Source of the DNA: Paenibacillus sp. HWE-109 | GTDB taxonomy: Bacteria > Bacillota > Bacilli > Paenibacillales > NBRC-103111 | Direction of reading: 5' to 3' | DNA: 64,000 bases | Assembly (NCBI RefSeq): GCF_022163125.1 | Contig: NZ_CP091881.1 | Location: 4,650,001 to 4,714,000 of the forward strand | In this document: in pieces, positions 1 through 7,541 of the stretch | How the letters are laid out: every line of letters starts with the position of its first letter | Position numbering within the stretch: the stretch's first letter is position 1 | Program-made: the position numbers and the translations under genes | Notes under the pieces: model-generated | Databases searched by the model: none | Told to the model about the DNA's origin: nothing | The model's input: the letters and a program-made list of their open reading frames with translations, nothing else

Positions 1-125
1 TACCAAAACAAGTCGAATCACTCAAATTCCTTTTAATAAAATATATAATATTTGGGTTTAGAGTATCAGTACTAACTTCTTCTCGTACCTGCTTCAGTGC
101 TTCGGTAACCTGCCCGATAGCTTAA

Positions 126-158
126 GAGGCTGCCACTCGCTTTCGCGGCGGCAGCCTC
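126..158. terminator. inverted repeat, terminator-like
   Basis: A perfect 9-bp stem (GAGGCTGCC at 126-134, GGCAGCCTC at 150-158) encloses a 15-base loop. There is only a weak T-rich tail (TTTGTAGTTT), so it may be the terminator of a gene to the left of the window or a structural repeat. The rest of 1-477 holds no intact gene. Confidence 0.4.
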
Positions 159-370
159 AATTTGTAGTTTATTGAAGTAACGTTCCCGTTAGTTTAGTCT
201 GCCCTTGAAGAATTTAATGAGAAAAAATTATAATTGCCACAATATTTTAATAAAAAATTATTGAATATGTATTTACGATTGATATCATTTTGACTTAAAA
301 ATTTCACTAAATCATTACTCAGCTGCACAATCTCATTGTTAGCATTATTCGCATAGTCCCACGAATTACC

Positions 371-451
371 GAAAAATCACTGGTCGTTGGGGCAGACATC
401 GCCAAAAAGGTATATGTGGCGCGAGCCCGAACCTCCTACCCCGACTACTAA
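371..451 (+). pseudogene. IS110-family transposase N-terminal fragment
   Basis: The frame beginning at 371 reads LVVGADIAKKVYVARA, then runs into TAA at 449-451. This matches the opening of IS110-type transposases (DEDD recombinases), in which the first catalytic Asp sits in a G-x-D-x-(A/S)-K motif; the Asp (GAC, 395-397) is present. Nothing recognisable of the transposase follows, and no insertion-sequence ends are visible, so this is a dead scrap. The match is by recollection of the family and covers only about 16 residues. Confidence 0.4.
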
Positions 452-477
452 ACGAAACACTTGATTTTTGAATAAAT

Positions 478-1125
478 CTAAAAGTTTTTTGACTTGTTTC
501 TCATTGTTCTTTTGAACAGAAGAAGAAGCTTGTTTTCATATTTTTCATAAATTTTTATGGTGGCCTGAGTAACATTAAGTTTAGGGAATATTAAATATAT
601 AGAAGTTGCAGCAGTTAGGCTAATTAATATTCCTGTTAAAATATCTAAAGGATAATGAACCCCAACCCATATACGGGAGACTCCCACTAGAACTGCTAAC
701 AATACCCATAAAATTGACCAACCTCTCTTAAAGAGCCAGAATGAAAAACAATATGAGAAGAATAAAATTGTATGGTCACTTGGAAAAGAATTGTCTTTTT
801 CTTTATGTATCAGTTTATTAACGTCATTTAATTCAACAAAAGGTTGATAATTCGAGTGAAATACCCCTGAAACCTTTCCTACCGTAAAGGCACAAATGAA
901 AGCGATTGATGCACAAAGAATCATAATTCTATTGTCCACATCTCTTGTAAACCAAATAATAAGAACACTTAGTGCAAGTAAAAAAACCATATATTCAGCA
1001 ATAAAAATAAATGTGGGATTCAAAAAGGGATATTCTTTTCCTAAGTCATTAACCAACCTAAACAATGATAAATTAATTTCTAAAATATCCAAACTCAGCA
1101 CCATCCAATCTCTTTTTTTAAACAT
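478..1125 (-). CDS. bcrC: PAP2-family undecaprenyl-diphosphatase (BcrC-like)
   Basis: This membrane phosphatase is predicted to recycle the lipid carrier for peptidoglycan synthesis by hydrolysing undecaprenyl diphosphate on the outer face of the membrane. BcrC-type enzymes also give bacitracin tolerance. The 215-residue ORF has several hydrophobic segments and the PAP2 phosphatase signature: KEKDNSFPSDH near residues 108-118 (PSxH motif) and SRIWVGVHYPLD near 150-161 (SR-x5-H-x3-D). The early region (RLVNDLGKEYPFLNP) is typical of BcrC. No good ribosome binding site precedes the first ATG, so the true start may be a later codon (ATG at residue 8 or a nearby TTG). It is a monocistronic gene in decayed surroundings. 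Confidence 0.8.
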   Translation of the reverse strand: MFKKRDWMVLSLDILEINLSLFRLVNDLGKEYPFLNPTFIFIAEYMVFLLALSVLIIWFTRDVDNRIMILCASIAFICAFTVGKVSGVFHSNYQPFVELNDVNKLIHKEKDNSFPSDHTILFFSYCFSFWLFKRGWSILWVLLAVLVGVSRIWVGVHYPLDILTGILISLTAATSIYLIFPKLNVTQATIKIYEKYENKLLLLFKRTMRNKSKNF

Positions 1126-1178
1126 AGTAAAAGAAAATTAGATGCTCTACCATCGAATCAAATAACATTATTTAGATT

Positions 1179-1200
1179 GATGTTACATTTTTGTAACATC
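1179..1200. promoter_or_regulatory. 9-bp hairpin/operator-like palindrome upstream of bcrC
   Basis: GATGTTACA (1179-1187) and TGTAACATC (1192-1200) form a perfect inverted repeat with a TTTT spacer. It lies about 55 bp upstream of the bcrC start, so it could be an operator for that gene or a small structure left from lost DNA. I see no clear ECF-type -10 element. Confidence 0.3.
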
Positions 1201-1211
1201 GGTGTCATTTA

Positions 1212-1289
1212 ACCACTGCTGATATGGATGATAAGGGATATTATATTCCCTACAACTTCACTGATTATCTGGAAGAAGATTTCGAATAA
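1212..1289 (+). pseudogene. orphan C-terminal coding fragment
   Basis: One frame reads DMDDKGYYIPYNFTDYLEED and ends at TAA 1287-1289. Its acidic, protein-like composition and intact stop suggest the tail of a lost gene, but I do not recognise the family and no upstream part survives. Confidence 0.25.
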
Positions 1290-1347
1290 CCCAACAATCT
1301 TTCATGGGAAAGGGTTTGTTGCGTTATCCTGCCCTTTAGTTGAATAG

Positions 1348-1382
1348 CAAAAAAGAGACCCACAGCAACGGGCTGAGGGTCT
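1348..1382 (-). terminator. intrinsic terminator of the 2339-1500 transcription unit
   Basis: AGACCC (1356-1361) pairs with GGGTCT (1377-1382), with an inner CAGC/GCTG extension. Read on the minus strand, the stem is followed by CTTTTTTG. This fits a Rho-independent terminator for the two minus-strand genes upstream. Confidence 0.6.
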
Positions 1383-1499
1383 AAGGTTTATATTTAAAAG
1401 GGGGTCGAGTTTTATTATAGGCTTAATTCATTAATATCACATGAATGTAAGATTTCAATTATGTTACATTCACTTAACTCTCGTTATCCGTCAGTTTAA

Positions 1500-1745
1500 T
1501 TAAGGACCTGACCCTGATTTATCGGCAATCCATCCTAATCTTGTTTTTTTAACATAAATATAACTGGAACTTAGATCACTAGCATAGAACAAGTTTCCTT
1601 CGGATCCCCTTTTTCCTTGATTTTTCAATTCAGTTGTAACAGCGAGTATTGGATGCCCAGTAAGTAAAATGTGTTTTCTTACTTCAATATTTGCTGTAGG
1701 AGAAGGAAAAAAGAGAAATAGTATTACTATCCCTAATGATGTCAC
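1500..1745 (-). CDS. small exported or membrane-anchored hypothetical protein
   Basis: This is an 81-residue ORF with a GTG start. Its first ~18 residues are hydrophobic (MTSLGIVILFLFFPSP), like a signal anchor, and a soluble ~60-residue tail ends in GWIADKSGSGP. It lies 27 bp downstream of the histidine-phosphatase gene on the same strand and is followed by a terminator, so the two are probably co-transcribed. AAGAGGAC stands just before the start, but the spacing is short. I do not recognise the family. It could be a shortened copy of a longer secreted protein. Confidence 0.4.
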   Translation of the reverse strand: MTSLGIVILFLFFPSPTANIEVRKHILLTGHPILAVTTELKNQGKRGSEGNLFYASDLSSSYIYVKKTRLGWIADKSGSGP

Positions 1746-1772
1746 AGTCCTCTTAAATAAACCTTATAAAAT

Positions 1773-2339
1773 CTAATCATTCCACATTCTTGTTACTTCT
1801 TCTAATTCTAATTCCTCGAATTGCATTTTATAGATATCTGGTTTCTTTAATTGGTTCAAAAAATCCAAGCCAAAAGCTGGATCAAAATGATTCATCATCA
1901 AAGTCATTACAAGACCATGAGTCCCGATTGCTATTTTCTTCCCTCTGTGCTCTTTTAATATGGGTTTTAGAACTGTGATTGCTCTTTTCTGACAATCAGC
2001 ATTAGACTCTCCACCCGGCAAGGTATGATTAAGGTCATTAAAACTCTCACTGATACTAGACATTAACTCTGCATTTCCAATAATATTAGTTGCAAAATGA
2101 CGTTCTCTAAGATCTTCAAATACATTAATATCTAACTTTAAGTGCTCGGCCAATCCCTCAACACTAAGAATTGCTCGAGTATAAGGACTTGATATAATCA
2201 TGTCAATTCCTTCACCTATAAGTAGCTTCGTTGCTTTTTCAATATCGATCTTTCCTTTTGGGGTAAGCCCTCTTGTTCTTTCATTTCCTTCATTGTATGG
2301 TGATTCTCCATGCCTAACCATATAGATAATTGTCTTCAT
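1773..2339 (-). CDS. histidine phosphatase family protein (phosphoglycerate mutase-like)
   Basis: The 188-residue protein carries the RHG signature at residues 9-11 (MVRHGESPYNE), which provides the phosphorylated histidine of the branch-2-like histidine phosphatase superfamily. A second conserved His lies in GTHGLVMTLM near residue 140, and a conserved Arg/Glu set lies in between (DLRERHF). Such small proteins act on varied phosphate esters, and the substrate cannot be told from sequence. AAGGAGCCC lies just upstream of the ATG. It is the first gene of a likely two-gene unit with the small exported protein downstream. Confidence 0.75.
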   Translation of the reverse strand: MKTIIYMVRHGESPYNEGNERTRGLTPKGKIDIEKATKLLIGEGIDMIISSPYTRAILSVEGLAEHLKLDINVFEDLRERHFATNIIGNAELMSSISESFNDLNHTLPGGESNADCQKRAITVLKPILKEHRGKKIAIGTHGLVMTLMMNHFDPAFGLDFLNQLKKPDIYKMQFEELELEEVTRMWND

Positions 2340-2415
2340 ACAGGGCTCCTTTAGATTTAGTTAACTATCGTACCCGATGGTTCAATAAGTAGCCAATTAT
2401 AACCTTTGCCACTAA

Positions 2416-2700
2416 TCAATGTATCTTCAAATCAATAAGTTTGTTATTCTCATCCCATATAACTTGTCCACCGAAGGATTCAGTGATAAAACGCAATGGA
2501 ACAAGTGTTAATTCATTCTTAATAATTGGAACTTGATCTAGGAGCACTTTTTCAAACTGACCATATGTATTATCACCCCAAGCCCAAACCGTTCCATCCG
2601 TAAGTAACGCTAAATTATAACAATAGCCCGAGGATATTTGGCGTATATCTCCTTTTTCTGTAAGACCCGGTTCCACTCTTCCGTTTTTCCGCCTGAACAT
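2416..2700 (-). pseudogene. RCC1-repeat / copper-amine-oxidase-like domain remnant
   Basis: Two domain pieces normally far apart in large secreted Paenibacillus proteins are joined here in 94 residues. Residues ~8-48 are one RCC1-type propeller blade (SSGYCYNLALLTDGTVWAWG). Residues ~49-94 are the end of a copper-amine-oxidase-like N-terminal domain (TLVPLRFITESFGGQVIW). There is no signal peptide and only one blade of the usual seven. I infer an internal deletion that kept frame across the join. The piece may still be translated but should not fold as a propeller. Confidence 0.6.
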
Positions 2701-2821
2701 GTCAATTCCCCTTCTTCCAAACCACTTAAATTATGAGTACAATTTAATACTAATTTCTCCATTCCATTTCTTTTTCTCGACATATCATAATAAATACATT
2801 TGATTAAATGGAGATGAGCGA

Positions 2822-2911
2822 ATGACAACCCGAGTTGATGTGTTAATGCCAGTAATTGAAAAGGACCTAGTTACACTTGCCCATGTTATGTATACCGTGA
2901 TGTCTATATGA
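2822..2911 (+). pseudogene. truncated partner gene upstream of the glycosyltransferase
   Basis: A 29-codon ORF starts after GGAGATGAGCGA and reads VDVLMPVIEKDLVTLAHVMY, resembling the N-terminus of a family of cell-surface/glycosyltransferase-associated proteins beginning '(V/I)DVLIPAIEKDL'. It then stops at TGA 2909-2911. The stop overlaps the glycosyltransferase start as ATGA, the usual tight junction between intact co-translated genes. The simplest reading is that the middle of a longer gene was deleted while its first ~24 codons and its last codons were kept. Family assignment is from memory. Confidence 0.45.
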
Positions 2912-4023
2912 GGCCCTATTATGTTGTCTGGAAAGGACCTGTACACAAAAGAAGCGGTCTTGGCCGTGCAAGTAGAACGTATGTACATTCACTAAGGCGC
3001 CAGAATGTTACTGTTAGAGTTGGTGCTGCTTTAAGACATGGCATAACGTTAAAAAGACGAAAAGCACTTATTTATCATCATATTCCTAGTCAAATTCAAT
3101 GGAAGAAAGAGCGAGTCTTGTATGATCGAATTATTTTGAATACCGTTTGGGAAACAAGCCGGATCCCCATGAAGTGGCGCCCCCATATGAACAAATTTGA
3201 TGCGGTTTTTGTACCTTCACGACATAATGAAAGGGCATTAAAGAATAGCGGTGTAAAGATACCGATTTTCAATGTACCTCATGGTGTTAACACCAGGGAG
3301 TTTCATCCGAACAATAAGAAGCTGGCTTTGAGTCGTGCGGCGGGAAAATTTACATTCGTGTCTATCTTTGGCTTCCAGCATCGTAAAAATCCAGAAGGCT
3401 TGCTTAGGGCATACTGGGAAGAATTTTCATCAAAAGATAACGTTATTCTTGTAATCAAAACGAACGGATATGCAGCTTATGAGAATGAGCAATGGATTAA
3501 GCATCAGGTATCGATATATAAAAAAAGGCTGGGTATCCGCAAAGACACAGCCCCTGTTGTCATCATCGGCAGGCGGCTCAGTGAAAGCCAGCTGAAGGGT
3601 TTGTATACGCTCGGTAATGCCTTCGTCCTCCCCACTCGTGGCGAGGGCGTCGGACTACCTTTTCTAGAAGCATTGGCGAGTGGTGTGCCGGTCATCGCAA
3701 CAGGTTGGGGTGGACAAATGGATTTCCTTACTCCTAATAACTCGTTCTTAATTCCTTTTAAGTTGAAGTGCCCATCTGTCAGCATGAACAGTCTGCATGC
3801 CATCTCAAGAAAGTTCAGCCATCTTTTTGCGCAAAAAGGACAACTATGGGCGGAACCGGATCTGCACAGCTTGAAGAAGATCATGAGGAAAGCTTATGAG
3901 AATCCCGGACTTTGCAAAGCAAAAGGACTCCAAGGCAGAAGAGATATGTTTCAATTATCTTGGGATCGAGCGGGAAAATTAATGAAGATTGCGGTTGAAA
4001 AAGTACTGCGATCTAAAAAATAA
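2908..4023 (+). CDS. glycosyltransferase family 4 protein
   Basis: This 371-residue cytoplasmic glycosyltransferase has a GT-B fold. The N-terminal half (VWKGPVHKRSGLGRASR) binds the acceptor. The C-terminal half has the GT4 donor-binding signature, with GRRLSESQLKGLYTLGNAFV followed by the glycine-rich EGVGLPFLEALASGVPVIA segment near residues 246-264. It probably transfers a sugar from a nucleotide-sugar to a surface glycan; the exact substrate is unknown. Its ATG overlaps the stop of the truncated upstream ORF (ATGA), so its expression may still rely on translational coupling to that remnant's ribosome binding site. A hairpin terminator follows at once. Confidence 0.8.
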   Translation: MRPYYVVWKGPVHKRSGLGRASRTYVHSLRRQNVTVRVGAALRHGITLKRRKALIYHHIPSQIQWKKERVLYDRIILNTVWETSRIPMKWRPHMNKFDAVFVPSRHNERALKNSGVKIPIFNVPHGVNTREFHPNNKKLALSRAAGKFTFVSIFGFQHRKNPEGLLRAYWEEFSSKDNVILVIKTNGYAAYENEQWIKHQVSIYKKRLGIRKDTAPVVIIGRRLSESQLKGLYTLGNAFVLPTRGEGVGLPFLEALASGVPVIATGWGGQMDFLTPNNSFLIPFKLKCPSVSMNSLHAISRKFSHLFAQKGQLWAEPDLHSLKKIMRKAYENPGLCKAKGLQGRRDMFQLSWDRAGKLMKIAVEKVLRSKK

Positions 4024-4035
4024 AATTGACTGTAA

Positions 4036-4065
4036 AGCCAGGACTGAGAATTCTCTGTCCTGGCT
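4036..4065 (+). terminator. terminator after glycosyltransferase
   Basis: AGCCAGGAC (4036-4044) pairs with GTCCTGGCT (4057-4065), followed by TGTCTGCGTTGTT. The T-tract is weak but the stem is perfect and lies 13 bp after the stop codon. Confidence 0.55.
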
Positions 4066-4185
4066 TGTCTGCGTTGTTAAGGCTTCCATGGATAGTGAAC
4101 CCCATTTCTCATCTTCTTCTCATTTGATGCAAGTACAATAACCAAGTCAAGTAGTTTAATAATCAATGAACAAGGGGGATACAAA

Positions 4186-5418
4186 ATGAAATCGATTCAA
4201 TCGAATGAAATGAAACGTATGTTAAGTAAAGTCCCAGAGGTCACCATTTATTTCTGGATCATAAAAATCTTATGCACCACAGTCGGGGAAACTGCTGCTG
4301 ATTTCCTCAACGTAAATCTCAATTTTGGATTGACGGGTACCTCCATTGTAACGGGAATCTTTTTGCTTGTAGCCATCTATGTTCAGTTTAAGTCTAAGCA
4401 ATATATACCGAGCATCTATTGGTTGACAGTATTCTTGATCAGCATCTTTGGTACGCTTGTTACGGATAATCTGACTGACAACTTGGGAATTCCCCTTGAG
4501 GTGAGCACGATCGTTTTCAGTGCAGGCTTGGTAGCAACATTTATTTTATGGTATGTCAGTGAGAAAACACTCTCTATCCACTCTATATTTACGAAGCGAA
4601 GAGAAGCCTTTTATTGGTTAACCATCCTGTTCACATTTGCACTAGGAACGGCAGCTGGAGACTTAATGGCAGAAAGCTTAGGACTTGGTTATGTCGTAAC
4701 AGGTGCCATCGTATGTGCGGTTATAGCCATCATGACTGCCGCGTGGCGATTGGGGCTTGATGCTGTACTTGCCTTCTGGATTGCTTATATCATGACGCGT
4801 CCATTGGGGGCTTCCATAGGGGATTTCCTTTCACAAACGCAAGATAATGGTGGGTTAGGCTTAGGTGCAACGGTAACAAGCGTAATATTCATTATAGCGA
4901 TTCTGCTATTGGTTATTTTCCTCTCTGTCACCAAACGAGATTTGATACCAACATCTGCAAAGTCAGCTACTGAACCCAAACGTTCCGGCGTTAGATGGCA
5001 AGTTATTGTGGTTGTAGCTGTACTCGTGCTCGCGGCAGGAACAGGCTATAATATGCGACATAGTAGTCTCCAAGATGCCTTACCGACGGGATCTTCGTCT
5101 AACTCCGTCACTCAAGCTTTTCCACAAGATGATATTTCAAATTTCATGAAAATCACTGAAGATACATTAAGTCTTGTTCAAGCAGGGAATCCTTCAGCCG
5201 CAAAGACACGCGTGAGTGATTTGGAAACAGCTTGGGACAAAGCTGCTGCTCGGCTTAAGTCAATAAACAAAACGAAGTGGAGTACGGTTGACAATGCCAT
5301 AGATAATGTATTGCGCCAAGTACGTGCTGTACACCCAGATGCTACTGCTAGTAAAGCATCACTGGAAGCTTTGATGTCCTTACTTAATTCATTTTCTAAT
5401 TCGACCAACAGGCTATAG
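4186..5418 (+). CDS. COG4705-like multipass membrane protein with C-terminal helical domain
   Basis: The first ~255 residues form about eight transmembrane helices and begin LSKVPEVTIYFWIIKILCTT, which is characteristic of the uncharacterised COG4705 'membrane-anchored protein' family. Internal duplication is visible: the acidic motif GE/GDxxAD/ES recurs in successive helices (TVGETAADFLN, TAAGDLMAESLG, ASIGDFLSQ). After a further transmembrane segment (~residues 270-285) the protein adds a ~110-residue, probably extracytoplasmic helical domain (from DDISNFMKITEDTLSLVQAG) not usual in the basic family. AAGGGGGAT precedes the ATG. The gene stands alone, ending in a strong terminator. Function is unknown. 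Confidence 0.7.
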   Translation: MKSIQSNEMKRMLSKVPEVTIYFWIIKILCTTVGETAADFLNVNLNFGLTGTSIVTGIFLLVAIYVQFKSKQYIPSIYWLTVFLISIFGTLVTDNLTDNLGIPLEVSTIVFSAGLVATFILWYVSEKTLSIHSIFTKRREAFYWLTILFTFALGTAAGDLMAESLGLGYVVTGAIVCAVIAIMTAAWRLGLDAVLAFWIAYIMTRPLGASIGDFLSQTQDNGGLGLGATVTSVIFIIAILLLVIFLSVTKRDLIPTSAKSATEPKRSGVRWQVIVVVAVLVLAAGTGYNMRHSSLQDALPTGSSSNSVTQAFPQDDISNFMKITEDTLSLVQAGNPSAAKTRVSDLETAWDKAAARLKSINKTKWSTVDNAIDNVLRQVRAVHPDATASKASLEALMSLLNSFSNSTNRL

Positions 5419-5443
5419 AATCTTCCCAGAAAATCTTCAGCAA

Positions 5444-5486
5444 AAAACACCTCCAATCCACTGATCCAGAGGATTGGAGGTGTTTT
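5444..5486. terminator. bidirectional terminator
   Basis: AAAACACCTCCAATCC (5444-5459) pairs perfectly with GGATTGGAGGTGTTTT (5471-5486). The A-tract and T-tract on either side serve both the plus-strand membrane-protein gene and the convergent DedA gene. Confidence 0.85.
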
Positions 5487-5490
5487 TGCT

Positions 5491-6096
5491 TTAGGATGAA
5501 AATCTTCGCTGACGTACCATCATTTTAACTCCTAACAAACCCAGACCGAATACACAAGCCGCGAAAATAAACCATATTGGATGATGGACATGCATAATTA
5601 TGTGGTCCCATACTTTACCAAGCTTTTGACCTAGAAGAACAATAACTAGAATCCATGCCATTGCACCACCATACGAGATGATCATAAATTTAGTGAACCG
5701 CATTTTCGTAGCCCCTGCAATGAACGGAGCAGCATGCCTAAGACCAGCTACATAAAAGCCTACTAATAGTAAGATGGCTCCATGCTTTTTAAAATGCACT
5801 GCCCAACTTTCTAATCTGCTTTCAGTAAGCTTAATCCACTTGGTTACTTTGCTAATCCGCTTCAAACCTATACTTTGTCCTAGGAAGTAATTAACTGTCA
5901 TGCCAGCACTTGCTCCTAGCCAGGCGAAGCCGATGATGCCGCCAAAATGTAAATTAGTCTTAACGGCTATATAGCCTGCACCTAGCAGGATAATCTCGAT
6001 CGGTAACGGGATCCCTATAATTCCAATGAAGAGTGCTATAAAAATACCTGCATAACCGTAATGGGTGATTAACATGATCATTGAATGATGATTCAT
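5491..6096 (-). CDS. DedA family membrane protein
   Basis: A 201-residue protein of the DedA/SNARE-associated (VTT-fold) family. Recent work on the family points to flipping of undecaprenyl phosphate or phospholipids across the inner membrane. Visible marks are the N-terminal re-entrant segment (IGIPLPIEIILLGAGY), the conserved GASAGMTVNYFLGQSIG stretch, the F/G-x3-A-G-x-R-H motif (YVAGLRHAAPFIAG near residue 117-130) and a C-terminal transmembrane helix. AGGTGAAGAAAA lies directly before the ATG. It converges on the COG4705-like gene across a shared terminator. A second DedA gene is at 46731-47345. Confidence 0.85.
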   Translation of the reverse strand: MNHHSMIMLITHYGYAGIFIALFIGIIGIPLPIEIILLGAGYIAVKTNLHFGGIIGFAWLGASAGMTVNYFLGQSIGLKRISKVTKWIKLTESRLESWAVHFKKHGAILLLVGFYVAGLRHAAPFIAGATKMRFTKFMIISYGGAMAWILVIVLLGQKLGKVWDHIIMHVHHPIWFIFAACVFGLGLLGVKMMVRQRRFSS

Positions 6097-6282
6097 TTTT
6101 CTTCACCTGCCTCGTATTTGATAGTATCACAGGAAAGTGAGAAGAACATGAGAGAATTTTTAGCAACAAATAGTTATTTTGTGTATGGATTGTCAAGGTA
6201 TTTCCCCTCATCCGATTCTCATGAACTTCTAATTAATACCCTTAAAGCCTTATTGGAACTAGTATTCCCCCATGTTTGGTAA

Positions 6283-6677
6283 TCTATAGGGCATTCTAGA
6301 TATGCAATATCTGGGAAAGCAAATAGTATCATTACAACTGGTAAACAATATCTAGGTGTGAGGTATAAATTCGGTGCTCAAAAAGGCAGCACAAGCTCCT
6401 TTGATTGTTCGTCTTTTACACAATATGTATATGGTAAGTATGGTATCAATCTTCCCCGTTCGTCAAAGCAGCAGTCACAAGTCGGAACTTTTGTTGCTAG
6501 AAATCAGCTTCAACCGGGGGATCTTGTCTTTTTCTACTCACCAATTCATCACGTTGGTATCTACATGGGGAATGAAAGATTTTGCACACTTATGGCAGCC
6601 CGGGTGTGACGATTTCAGATATGAACTCTGGCTGGTGGAGCAAGAATTACAAAACAGCCCGTCGTGTGATTCACTAA
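6283..6677 (+). pseudogene. NlpC/P60 cell-wall peptidase, N-terminally truncated and frameshifted
   Basis: The frame from 6283 encodes a typical NlpC/P60 domain: YLGVRYKFGA, the catalytic Cys in FDCSSFTQYVYG, and the His segment HVGIYMG. It has lost its signal peptide (in-frame TAA at 6280-6282). A one-base deletion in a T-run at 6580-6583 sends it to a TGA at 6607-6609. The following +1 frame continues perfectly (HTYGSPGVTISDMNSG to ARRVIH) and stops at 6675-6677. Intact relatives are secreted peptidoglycan endopeptidases. With both ends affected, this copy is probably dead. Confidence 0.75.
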
Positions 6678-6715
6678 GTCTTCTTCCATTATGTTTTTAA
6701 CTAAATAGCCAAGCT

Positions 6716-6757
6716 CAGAAGACCTCCTTCCGTTCTCCAACTGAAGGAGGTCTTCTG
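6716..6757 (+). terminator. intrinsic terminator
   Basis: CAGAAGACCTCCTTC (6716-6730) and GAAGGAGGTCTTCTG (6743-6757) form a perfect 15-bp stem just before the two-component system. There is little T-tract. It isolates the regulator gene from the broken NlpC/P60 gene. Confidence 0.6.
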
Positions 6758-6837
6758 CCTATGGCAGAACATCCTGCTTTCTTGGTACATAAGATGTAGG
6801 GCGATTGATTTCAAACACCTTGAAAAGAGTGGTGTTA

Positions 6838-7536
6838 ATGTCATATAGAATACTTGTCATCGAAGATGAAGAGAAAATAGCAAGGCTGCTGCAATTAGAA
6901 CTCACACATGCTGGGTATATTGTAGAGTTGGCTCTAGATGGCTCAGACGGGTTAAGAAAAGCATTGAATGATAACTGGGATCTCATTCTGCTCGATATTT
7001 TGCTTCCTGTATATAACGGCTTTGAACTGATCAAATCCTTCCGCAAGCAGAATTCAGCAACTCCTATTATTATAGTAACTGCCTGCGGCACCCCCTCGGA
7101 TATTGTGAATGGACTTGATTTCGGGGGCCAAGATTATGTAACGAAACCATTTCACTTGGAAGAACTGCTTGCTCGGATTCGCGCTTGCATTCGCCGCCAA
7201 AGCCAACTCCAAGAGGCCGATGACGAGCTTAATAAGCATAACTCCCTACTCTATACATTGAAAGGAACAAACGTGAATCTTCGATCCAGAGAAGTGTTCC
7301 AGGATGGTATAAAGATCGATTTTACACCAAAAGAATTTGAACTTCTGGTCTATTTGATCGAACATCAGAATGAGATCCTTAGTCGAGAAAAAATTATGAC
7401 CGATGTGTGGGGTTACGATTTTATAGGCAATTCAAATCTGGTGGATGTATATATCCGGTATGTCCGCAAAAAGCTGCTTGCGCCTTATCCGAATATTCGA
7501 ACAATCCGTGGTGTTGGGTACCTCTTGGAGGTCTAA
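6838..7536 (+). CDS. OmpR/PhoB-family response regulator
   Basis: The 232-residue regulator has a receiver domain with the acidic pair near residues 10-12 (VIEDEEK), the phosphoacceptor Asp53 (LILLDILLPVYNG) and the conserved Lys near 103 (DYVTKPFH). A winged-helix DNA-binding domain follows (FTPKEFELLVYLIEH, then DVYIRYVRKKL and the wing TIRGVGYLLEV). I chose ATG 6838 because it gives the standard N-terminus (MSYRILVIEDE); an earlier in-frame ATG at 6805 lacks a good site. The histidine kinase gene starts 5 bp after its stop, with its ribosome binding site (CTTGGAGGT) inside the regulator's last codons. Confidence 0.9.
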   Translation: MSYRILVIEDEEKIARLLQLELTHAGYIVELALDGSDGLRKALNDNWDLILLDILLPVYNGFELIKSFRKQNSATPIIIVTACGTPSDIVNGLDFGGQDYVTKPFHLEELLARIRACIRRQSQLQEADDELNKHNSLLYTLKGTNVNLRSREVFQDGIKIDFTPKEFELLVYLIEHQNEILSREKIMTDVWGYDFIGNSNLVDVYIRYVRKKLLAPYPNIRTIRGVGYLLEV

Positions 7537-7541
7537 ATGAA

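Noticed and set aside
896..1141. 81-codon plus-strand ORF
   Set aside because: It is antisense to bcrC, with AT-rich low-complexity content and no ribosome binding site.
6085..6282. 65-codon plus-strand ORF before the NlpC/P60 remnant
   Set aside because: It overlaps the DedA start and its ribosome binding site, has no ribosome binding site of its own and no family resemblance.
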